From contig VZRG01000879.1 in assembly GCA_013397435.1 (NCBI GenBank), forward strand, positions 186,001 through 250,000: DNA of 64,000 nt, in the 5' to 3' direction. Position numbers and translations under genes: made by a program. Positions 39,493-50,900 of this stretch are shown piece after piece (position 1 is the first letter of the stretch; every line of letters begins with the position of its first letter). The stretch comes from Erythrocercus mccallii (Eukaryota; Chordata; Aves; Passeriformes; Dicruridae). Under the pieces are notes generated by a model, which did no database searches, was not told where the DNA came from, and was given only the letters and a program-made list of their open reading frames with translations.

Positions 39493-39535
39493 TGTGTGTG
39501 TGTATAAATATATATATACATACATATATATGTAT
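39493..39535. repeat. Compound TG / TA microsatellite
   Basis: Five to six TG dinucleotides are followed by about 27 bp of alternating TA with CATA interruptions. Compound CA/TA tracts of this kind are common and polymorphic in vertebrates. Confidence 0.85.
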
Positions 39536-42500
39536 GGAAATATGCACACAAAGCTACCGATTGTCGGTAAACTATTCAAAGAAATCTAGTACCTTTTGTA
39601 AGTAGAAATGAGAAAACCTTTTCTCTCTACTGAAGGTGAAGTTAGACATTAAATTGCTATACTTTGGTACAGGGGTTTTGTCGTATAAAGAGTTTATTGC
39701 TCTCTTCCTCCTGTCTTCATAAATAAACTTGTTAGGTGTTTTACCAGATTATTTACTTAGATAAACTAAGTATATGCTAAACAGGGGTATCAATAGAATT
39801 TCATTTCCTAATCAAATTTTAGTATTAATATCCCAACAACCCATTGGATTAAGCACTTTACACCATATAAATTTTCCTGTTTAAAATGGAAACCACACCC
39901 CTTTCTCTTCCCTGATTTTTTTTTACTAGTAGAGAAAATACATAGAATAGAAAGGCCTGTGTAATTTCTGGAAAATTGAAATAGAAGGAGCGAATGTTCA
40001 CTCTGGTTCCTGCTGAAATGAAGAGTGGAGTAACATTTTTGGGAACTATATTAGTATCAATGAACTTCAAAAGACAGTGACCAGAATGGAGATTGAAATT
40101 CTTACCTCAGTACACAGATCTGTGTGAATGACAAGGTAGGGCTGAACACCAGTTTTGTTGAGAGTGTAAGGAATTATCACTACTCAAGTACCTCTACTGG
40201 GGGAAAAAACCCCATAGCTCACAATATACAGGAGGACAAATAATTATGGGACTGAAAGCAATTCTGATTGAAAAATTGTTTGAAAGTTCTAAACCAGACT
40301 TAGCTATGCCACACCACCTCTTCTGCCGGCCAAGTGACAGTAGTAACTAGAATACAAATTAAATTGAACATGTGCAGTGTTGAAACACTGGATAAAAAAA
40401 ACCCAAACCCCAAACAAAACAGAAATAAAAAAAACAAACCTGATTTCAAGTTTTGTTTTAAATAAATATTGGGAGTTTTTTTCCCACAGCACAGGCAGGC
40501 AGGTCCAAAATCTGTAAAAGTTTAGTCTAGTCTAGATTTCTGTTTAGTGAATCCACTGGTACAATCTCTGCTAAAGGGTTTATTATTGTATTAAATCCTT
40601 TGGGCAACTAAAAATAGGAAATTTTTTAAGGCAGCAGCCAAAGAAGCATAATTATTTTTCTAAGGTGAAACAATTAACCCCTCCTTCTAAATTTAGCACC
40701 ACACAAAATTGAAAACTTAAACTAATGAAAGGGAAATGGTACAGGATTAGTAAACTGTTGTCTTTCCCTCCAGCTGTGGGACATCAAAGATGTATAAACC
40801 TTCATGTTCTGTTTATTGAAAATTCTCTTGTATCCTTCTGAGTGATGTGGAAGGGATGGGCTGTTACAGCTGTGTTTCGACAGAGCCTCAGTGCATTTTG
40901 CTGGTCTTTCATGACATTGCAAAAGTTACTTTTGTCCCTTATTGATTTTTATTGTTGTTCTTTTGAGACAATTTGCCTGAAAACAAAAGGTCTTGGTTGC
41001 CTTCAGTGTGACTTATGTGATGATGATGAGTTTGCAGCAGAGATACCATGCACATATATTTGGAGTTGGCTTAACTGAATTATTTTTTTAAATGAGTATG
41101 ACAATGTATCAGCCTATCAGAACCAAAGTCACTCTTAAACCACTGATTAGAGGAAAATAATTAGGATTGAATGATAAATTTAGATTTAACTGCAATTTAC
41201 AGGAGCGTTTGTTTAAAAAAGAGCCAACAAAAAGAATCTTGGCTCTGAGGATCACCAGGAAAAAGCCTCTTTATATATTACAGCCATGTAGCAACCAACT
41301 TCAGAGATTAATTGCTGGAAGTGACATGTCTGATTTATTGCCCACTGCAGCTTTGAGAGTGTTTGCAAACTGAAGTGTTATGGTTAGGATGATTGTAATT
41401 GGGGTTTATTTTATTTTAGAGAGAGGAAGAAAATAAATATATTTTTGTGGCTCCTGGATGTAGATGACTTCAGTGGTTGCTTTTGCTTCTTAAGCCAGCC
41501 TGGGCTGCTGGCTGTCACATGCCCCTTCCCAAAGGGAGCTGAGGCTGGTCAGTGGGAGGAGAGCGCCAGCATCCACCCCATTGCAGTGGGACAGCAAAGG
41601 GGCTGCACAGACACAGGGCTTTGCCAGAGACAGGTAGATCTGGTAGGGCAAAAAATTACACTGTTATCCGGGTGTGAAGTTCTGAGGGAATAGTTGGGCT
41701 TCATGACCCTGGAGAAAATTTCTGCTTTTTCTGGAATATCAGTAGGTCTGCAGCTAGTTTTGTTTCTGCCTCTTATACCATGGATTTGTCAGCACCCTGG
41801 AGTTGGAGAATAACTGTAAATGTCTTGTCAGAGTGGTCTACAGAAGATGCTAAGATCCAACTAGTTAGTTCTTCTATATACTATTCACTGTACTACTATT
41901 ACTAATCCTAAATTCCCCAAATGCTTCCTAATTTGTACACAATGGAATTCCAAGTGGCCTTTTGAGCAAGGACAATGTCAGACTGGAAGGAGAAGGAACT
42001 TTAATCTGTGTAGTACATTGCAACATATTTAAGTTAGGGTTGTTAGAAAAGGTGTGTTCTGTTTCATCTAATTTTATGTCAATAGCCCAGCTAGTAGGTT
42101 GCTTGTGTTCCCTGGTGAGAACAGGGAAGACCAGGAAAGTCAGCCTGAATCTTCTGTGTCCCACATTAATGCCCCATTGACCACACCTCTGGCTTATCAA
42201 ACAATCTATCTTGTTTTGATTGAAAGTTCCATCCTAGATTCACAAAAATATCACAAAATACCTGGGTTTGAGTTTTAAAACAAATTCAAGCAGTAAATGT
42301 CTCTTTCCAAACAAAGAAATTTTCAGCTCAGACATAGGCTTCATCTGGAAGATGCAAGTTGCTCTCAGGAAGCCCATCATATTCCATCACGCAGAATGAT
42401 AGGTGAAAGTGAGTTATCATCAGAACGCAAAAAGACAAAGATTTCAAGTTAGAAAATACATCTCAGAGCTCATGTTTTCAGCTTCTGGCTAAGCTGTCTT

Positions 42501-44932
42501 AGAGAGAGTATACAGTTCAACCTTTTTTCTGTTGTTTCTGTTTGTGCTGCGAAAAAAGAAAAAAATCCAGTGAGAGCAAATTCCTTCAGATGTGATTCAT
42601 CTCTTTGTGCTACCTCTATTGCCAGAGTGGATTTGTGCTCTGTGGAGACCTGGATAAAACTAACTGCATATCCAACACCATCAGAGAACATTCTAAGTTA
42701 AGTAACAATTAAAAGGAGATGAACTATCTATTCTATCACTGTTCTTTGCTGATCCCCTCCTGCTCCCTATTTTAATATCCTTCTCATCCTGCTGGCAAGA
42801 TACTGAAGCAGCACTGGCCATCCAGTTAAAATAGAGTAGTCAGATGTTGCAATCAACTCAGATTTCCTTGAACACTTACTCAACATTCATTGCAATTCTT
42901 ATAAAAATGTCTAGACAAGTCATTGCTTAGGAGATTTCATCTCATTTTGTAGCTGCTGCTTTACAACACCCTGATTTTAAAATACAATTTTACAAGTGTT
43001 ACTTTTACTGACTACACTTTCTTTTTCACTATGCATTTCTACATGCCAAAGGTATGAGCAGCATGGAAAAGGGACCAGTGTTGTAACAGGTAATACAGAG
43101 CTCTGGCCACTCTTGGTTCTGCTATTGTTAAATATATTTCCTCTGTTTTGGGTAATTGCAAAAAAAGAGCATATAATGAATATTCAATATATATTGAAAG
43201 CAACTCATTATTTGGGAAAAAACATTGTGTTTGGTCAGATTGCCTATAGCTAAAATATTTGCTGGTCCTATAGCTCTGGAAAATAATACTCTGTGTTCCT
43301 TTTCTGGGAAAAGTTGTGTGGATACAGCGAAGTACCTCTGGTAAATCAGACCCAGCCAAGAGAATGAGAAGGTTTTTACCCTACAGACACTTTCCTCTTT
43401 TTAAGGTTTTTTAATCCAAGGATCCAGAAGTGAAGTGGGTGTTCAATGCAAGTCATGGATGTATTGTCAGAGGAAGCTGGGTGAAATGTGGAACCAGAAG
43501 AGGAGGGATGTGGTACAGGGGCTGAGTGCCACAAAAAAAGCAATGCAAGGATGACGAGAGTGAGACCTGCCCTGTGTGAGATCCTCCCCTTTGTTAGAAG
43601 GGCTGAGAAAGGAATGGCAAAGAGGGGTGCATCAGAAGGGTAACTGGCTCTGACCCCATTGCAGAGAGCCAGCATACCTCAGATAGTGCCTTCTGTGCTT
43701 CATATCCCTTGTCTTCCTGAACAGTAACTTCCCCATGCTCTCCCCACACTTCATGAAGAGAAATGGAAGGACAAAATTATTTATTTAAAGTCTAGTACCG
43801 AGTGGAGCTGCATTAATAAGCCTGCATGCCTAGTAGAAGAAAACCCTTCTTAAACATGATGAAAAATAAATCCCACTGAGTCCTCAGCATCCTGCCTGAG
43901 TCACTAATTCCCTAGGGCAGAAAACAAAGCAGGCAAAAAAAGGTTTGTTTTCATATAGCAAAGCCAAACATCTCCAGTTCTGATTTAAGATGAGTCGTGG
44001 GAGCTGTCTCCTCTTTAATGTAACATGGGGCCAATATAGGTGAGTTGATAAATATACAAATTGATTTTTTTCCTCACTCTGTAGAGAGCTCCTTTTCCTT
44101 TCTGTGGGACTTGTGTCTGCATGTGTTTTGTTCCTGGAGCTGCCCTGAAGTGCACGAGGACCAGTGACTGCCAGCACTGGTGGGTGCAGGGAGGGTTCAG
44201 ATGCCTGAGTCACATTTTCCACAAGCACAACTCCTTCTCTTCCTCCAACAGCCAGCTCCAGTGGGACACTGTCCTGGTCTTTCCTCCCCTCCTGGCTGCC
44301 TGCACAGGCGGTTCCATCACTCCTCTTCTGATGCTTTTTGCCTCTTTGAGACATCCCTGGCAAAGGTGTCAATGTCCTAAGGTTTCTACAAATAGTATCT
44401 GCAGTTCCTGGGGAAACAGCAGAGTACTACTCTGGTTCCCTGAGGCTTTATAAATACATTCCCAATTAAAGGCACTTTATATATCTACTCAGCCACAGCA
44501 TTGCACATGCCTGATGAATATTCTCCACTTATGATGGGATAGGAGAGTAGAGAGTGAGACTTTGTGCTAGCAAATGACCCCTGGCTGGAAGCAGTCTGCT
44601 AACATTTTTTCCATGAGCTACTGCTCAGGGCTTGACCCTGAAGCACAATAGAAGGTGCATTATTATAGCTGTTCTGATTATGGCTGATAATTGTTCTGTT
44701 CTCATTTACAAATTTAATGGTTTGTTAATAACATCTGATTTGGGGATATAGTATAGTCTATCAAGTAAAGGTGGCATAATGGCATTAATAAGGGTAATTG
44801 AGATGTTTCTATGATCTGTTTGCTCTTTAGTTTGTTAATTAAAAATTACTTATCTTAATATATGATAGAAATAATATTGCTTCCTGTGAAGCCTGGACAT
44901 CTTGAAGGAAAAAGGGATGTGTCAGTCTGTGC
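39536..44932. other. Unannotated non-coding stretch
   Basis: No gene is recognised. The longest frame of the window lies here (43884-44372, minus strand, 162 codons). It has no recognisable domain, low-complexity Ser/Lys/Gln-rich composition and an unrelated 110-codon frame on the other strand, so it is most likely chance. An A/C-rich tract occurs at about 40394-40440. Confidence 0.55.
40394..40440. repeat. A/C-rich low-complexity tract
   Basis: A runs broken by short C runs (AAAAAAAACCCAAACCCC and similar). It is the complement of the T/G-rich tracts at 17.8, 34.2 and 53.9 kb. Confidence 0.75.
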
Positions 44933-44980
44933 AGTTAGTACATTGTTGGAATATCTAGTTAGTACATTGTTGGAATATCT
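44933..44980. repeat. Perfect 24-bp tandem duplication
   Basis: The 24-bp unit starting AGTTAGTACATTG and ending GGAATATCT is present twice, at 44933-44956 and 44957-44980, without mismatch. Identity of the copies suggests a young duplication, or a fixed minisatellite seed. Confidence 0.95.
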
Positions 44981-47900
44981 GTATGGCGGTGAGCATACGG
45001 ACACGAACCAGCCCAATATGTGTCAGGTATTGTGTGTCTGTGTTTATATTTCGTATAAATAACAGCCTGTGCTGTTACTTCTGGCTGCACGTGTCTCCTG
45101 TTGCAAGACTGGATGTGTGAGGCCGTCTGGGTTCCGTGAGATTGATTAAAGAGCCGTTACAGGAGGAAATGGAAATGAGAGACAGACAGGCTGCTGAGTA
45201 TTTAACCCTGGAGAAGAACCTTGGCATTTCATCTTCTATCAACATTTGCCTGTAACTACTATTAACATTAATTATGGAGACACTTAGTGAACACCCTGTT
45301 AGCCCTAATTAGAGCTAATGGAAGATATGTGTGGATGTTAACAGGACAAGAGACAACCAAGCTTCCATTTCTAAGGTTAAATATTCAGTAGCTCCCTCTT
45401 AGACATAACCAACACCCTATAATCATGCAGTCAGATTCATCCAAAAGCAGAACAGTTTCTCCTGTCTTTGTTTTTTTTCTCTCCAATTATGGTCACCTTA
45501 CACTATTTTTGCTTAAATTAAAGAGCGAAGAACAATGTGGCAGTGACCTCAGTTACCTTTACTAATGTAATTATGCTACCTCTCCTTTATCCATACTGCA
45601 CTTCAGAATCAGTCTTTATTAGCAAACCGTTTGTTGTCCCTTTTACTGTCTTTTTAATGAATGCTAGTCGAGTCACTTAAGTGAAGCTGAAAGGACTTGG
45701 CTTTGTTCTGAACAGAGACCTTGTGACAAAGAGCTCAGGGTCTGAGTGCTTGAGTAGGTCATGTAATATCCAAGGTCTGTAAAGCCCCTATCACTGTGCT
45801 ATTGTTTGAAGCTGTAAACACAAGAAAGACCTTTCCCTTTCACCTGATATCTTTGGTATTTTGAAAACCAGTGTTGCTGAAGAACTGAGGCTACAAAATG
45901 TAGAAGTTGTCTTATTACCCTGCTGTTGTGAATGATGTCACTTCCCTGCTGCTACCCTCTGCCCAGCAGGTCAGTGTCCTCATGGAAACTGTCTTTTCAG
46001 GACTGAGTCAGACACCTGGAACCCTTCCTGAAAGCCCTGAGCCTACCTTGGGTGGGGTCACACTTGTTAGGGTAGGGCATGCTCCTCTGCGGTTCATTTA
46101 CTTTGCCATAGATAAATGTAGTGATCTCAGGTACTGTACTGGGCAAAAAGTGCATTTTCTTTTCCCAGACAATCTATTACATTGTCCTGGGGTTGCCAGT
46201 GCAGTGCTCCTTTGAATACTGCATAGTTGCAATCTTACTACCTACAACCTGTAGCTCCCAGGTGCTTGATGGCTGGAGCCATCTAGGAAGAAGTTCCTAT
46301 CACTAGGTTGACTGAATATGCTACCAACTGATTTGGAAAGCAACATCAGAGCTTTGAGAAGAGAAAGGATAAGTTGTGGTGTGTCCTTGACAAAAAAAAT
46401 CCCATCCTTCCCTGGCGTATTGCATAATAATAAAAATAAGTATGTACATATCTCTCTCCTTCTGAACTAGACACTACGTTTCTCAGTTCACCAGTAAAAA
46501 TGCCAGTGGCTGCCTTCCTGCAGGATGGTGTCCTGCAAGAGGTACATTGGATAGATGCCAGTGTAAGGCATCCTGAACATCCTTTGGGAGTTTCTTCTTT
46601 TTTGGTCTTTACAACATCACTTGGGTTTCAGTAGAGCTTCATCTTCTAAGGAAACATGTCACAGGGGTTAATGGGTGCAGTGTGTTCTTAAGAGAAAAGC
46701 CATAAAGCACTGTTAGCCCAGCTTTCCAGCTTGGTGGCTTTCTCACTTTTCCTGAAGCAGGTCCAAGCATAAGCAGATCTGTGTTTGGCACAGGTGCCAC
46801 ATTTGCCCTTTTGCAGGAGGTGCCCACTGTGAGTGCTGGCTGAGGGTCCTACCACTCTCACCTGGGGCTCATCTGGGGGTGGGACAAGGCACCTGACTTC
46901 TGGGGCTGAGTGGGAAGCTGGTCTCCACTCATGTTTACCTGGATGATGAGCTGGGGAAAGGTTGGTAGACTTTGATTTTAGCTATTGTTTGGTGTATTTT
47001 CTTAATATTTCTCTCTATTTTTCCAACTGTGTAGCTACAAGAATCTGTTTCATTTTGTGGTGGTCACAGAATCTCTTCAGCTTTGTAACTAATACTACTT
47101 TCTTTCTTTAATATGTAAAGTAATGCATTTCCAGGTCAGATGTACATGGACCTTTTTTTAGTGGCTATGTAAAGCCTAAAGTTCCTGTATTTAAAACAGT
47201 GGAGCAAAAAGGCTTTGGTAAAAGGCTGATGGTATTTTTCTTCAGAGTTTGGGGTAAGCTTATTGATTTAGAAGCTCTTGTCCATTGTATGAAGTGGACA
47301 GATGCTAAGAAACCTTGTCCTATGTTATGCAGGGTTGCTAACTGAACTCTTAGCTGCACAGTTAAAGCAGCAATATCCCCTACTACAATATGGCTTACTC
47401 CAATTTTTGGGAAAGAGCTCTTTTTTTCTGGTGTACCTCCATTTAGATCTTTTAACAAAAAGGATAGATACATCATCTTTTAAAAGGAGAAAAGCACTCA
47501 CATTATAAAGTTTCTATTAAATTGCTCATTAAGCCTTCAGGTACAGTAGGAAAGAAACTGATGCTGTAAAGGGAACAGAGTCATGACATATCATTTTATT
47601 TCAGCTAGAAAAATGTGTCCTTGCTTGGTGCAGAAGCTGCTTCCCTGATGAGGCCATGGTCTGCTTGTTTGGTTGGGAAAATGAAACACAGTCTGACTGG
47701 AGATATTGTCAAACCCATCGAGGTTAAGCACTCTTTGCCCCAGGCGAATTCCCTTGTTATATGAGTCACTACAGTTAGGTTGTAAAATGCAGGTCTCCAA
47801 GCAAAGCTGGGGTAATAACCACAGGTGGTAACTCAAAGCTGCCTTCATGAACTACATCCTGCATTTTCAGTCCTTAAAAAATGAATTTGTAAAGTAAATT

Positions 47901-50900
47901 CTTCTCTATCTTGCCTATGACTCACATAAATGTATGATACTTCTTGAAGCAGATATTTAAAGTCTTCAGTCAAAACCTTGCATATCTATACCTTAATTAA
48001 AAAGCTTATTTTGTAGGTTAGTAGCTTATACCATACCCATCAGTGTGATCAATTTTTTTTATTAAATGGCTGAATGAGATCTGACATTACAGGAATATCC
48101 CATCCTAGAATGACTTTTTTTTTTTTTAATCTCAGGACTAAAAAGTGGTCCAGTTGAAAGGACTAATTTCAGATTTACTGAGCCAATAGCAAAATTTAAG
48201 TAGTAAGAAAATCATTATTCTGCGTGTTTGGTATAGATTTAGCAGTATTTCATTGATTTACAGAAATTAATTCCCTGGGTTGGTACTGATAGACTGTAGT
48301 TATCTGGTCACCTCTGACTACGATTTTTTATTAGGAGGATATCCTGGCTTTTACTCCAAAATGCTTTAGAGTCACCTAATTCATTTACAATCTTCCCAGG
48401 ATAGCAGAGAAAGCAGCAGATAAGTATTAGATGAGATACCAGACCAGTGTGACCCTGGGATAAGGGAAAGATAGCATATTATATGAATGTCATCTCACTG
48501 AAAAATGAATTTTAGGAGTTGGTATTTCATACAGGACATGTAATGTGCTTAAATGGGAGCTTACTTGGCATTCGCTTTTGTTCTCTCATTCTTTTTGACT
48601 CACAGATTTGTTTGGATTCTTCTGAGCAAAATCAGATTTTCTAAATGACAACTCATATGCAAAAATCAGATGACAAAAAAGATTAATATGGTATGAGATA
48701 TATAGCGCAGCTAACAGTGTCAACACTGTGCATTGCAGAAGAGAGGGAAGCTTAGGAAATAAAAGGTAAAATAGAGCCTCTCAAAATTTGAAGCAGTGGA
48801 ATGGATGAGGAGGAGAAATACAGAGAAAGCCCCCACTTGAAGCAGAGGAGGGGGGATGGTTCAGTCAATCAGGGCAAAGTGAACCCATGCTCATTTCAGC
48901 AGTTGCAAAACTTTGGGGAAAGGTTGCACATCTCTGTGTGCTCACTCCTCTGGGGGGGCTGAAAGGGGAGTACTTGGCTCTGCTGATGAGGTGTGCTTAG
49001 CTCCAATGAGTTGCAGCATTTAAACAGCAAAACTAGTGAAGGACAAACCAAGTCAAAGTTAATCTGCAGGGTTTTCCACAGTGGGCCAGCATCATCACCT
49101 GCTTTCCCCTTGCCCATAGGGAGTGTGCAGGCTCAGAAAAGGAGCACAGCCTATCAAAATGATAGATCCCTAAGCACATCTCCTGCCTCTCATATTTCTC
49201 CGTCCATCTCTGGTACTTCATCTTCCATCTCATCAGAGTCATGCTGCACTCACCTCTGGACCACCTGGGTGCACAGCTTGAAAGGATGAAGGTTAAGTGT
49301 GGGCTCCGAGCTGGAGGAGGCTGGTGCAAATAAACAGAAACACTGGAAGGTCAAATGAATGCATCCTGTGTTCAGATTAATGTGCTTCATCCAAAAGATA
49401 CCTGATTTTCCAAGCCATTCAAGTAGGTGATCCCTTACTGGGGGAAGTTTTGCACTGCAGCTTTTCTGCTGTATGAGATTATTGGAAATGCCTGCTTCAG
49501 ATTCTTGATTGACACTGTGCTGACTGGAAAGCTTTAGTTCCTGAGGTATTTCTGAAGGAACTACATTTTCCAAAAATGTCCCCACATCCAGTCCCCATGC
49601 CTTATTAGCAACTGGAGCCTCCAGGATACTGGTGCTTGATTCCAAATGCCCTGAAGACTTTCACATCTCTGCTGGCCCCGTGGAAGAGCTGAAAACATCA
49701 CCTCTGCATGGATATTTCTACAGTTTTGAGCACATTGTTGAGAGGAACGTGGAGTACGAACTCTCTGACATTTTTTGGTCCATATGAGGGACTCCACCTG
49801 GGGTTTTTGTACTTGAACAGTTTTAAAAAATACTGGCAGTCACTCAAAATACTTGTTTCCATCTAAAAATGACAACATTTTGAATACTGTCTTCCAGGTA
49901 TATTTTTTCCTGTTTTCAGTACAGGCAGCCTGGCACTCTCATAGGATACTGAACTAAATCTCTGAAACTCCATGGGTGACAGATAAGTGTTGCTGTTAAT
50001 TATATTAAATACAGGCAGTGGGGAGGATGATGAACACCAGCTTGAAATGACTTGCTAATGTCTGTGAGTTTCTGTGAGAGATGTTAGCAGAACTGGAATT
50101 ATAAAAATGGTTTGAGCACTAGACAGGAGACCACAAAAGCTGCCCAGAACCCTCACTGGGTATCCTAGAGCAAAGTCACACCAGCTTTATAAAGAACACA
50201 GCTTTATAAAGGGCTTTCAGACTAATGTGGAAAGCAATCTAAGGCTTAAATGATATTAATGTTCTGATACAAGGTGGTTTGTGCATCAGACATGAGGAAT
50301 GGTAACCACAAATCTTGTAATGAAATTTGCCATAAAATTTATTGTCAAATGTATTTTCACAGCAAGACTCCACAGTGTTTTCAGAAAGATCCTTCTCCCC
50401 ATGCTGACAGCAGGGATGGGAGGAGAAGCTGTTAAATGCTGTGTTTCTTGAGACAACTTTTCTTGTCCTTTATGCAGAGCAATTCTGCAGCCTAACTGGG
50501 AGATTATCCCCAAAGGGTTGTCTCTCCATGCTCAGGATAGCTTGAACATCCTGTTGTTTCCTATGTTTTCTCAGCCTTAATCTGGGCTCCGTTGGCTCTT
50601 TGCTCTGCAAATCTCATTTTTTACTTTTAAAATATGGGATTTTTAGCTGAAATGCAGCATAACTTTCAAGCTGCATGCTGATCAAGAAAAGATACATAGA
50701 AGAGAGACACAGCAAAATGTGGGTATAGTGAGCTCCAGCTACTGAAAACTGGTGTGATTTTGTTTTCAGAATTCAGCCCAGTCCTGACCGATGTGAAAAT
50801 TAGCCTATGGAGTCCTGTTCCTCATAAGAGATCTGGTTTTGTTGTCATCCCTAAGAAGGTTACCTGGACTTTCAAAATCGGAATTGCCAGGTTGTCTGAG

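Noticed and set aside
43884..44372. Longest open frame (162 codons, minus strand)
   Set aside because: No recognisable domain, biased composition and an overlapping 110-codon frame on the other strand. The length is not unusual for chance in 64 kb.
49250..49645. 131-codon minus-strand frame
   Set aside because: No recognisable family and no splice signals at its ends that I trust.
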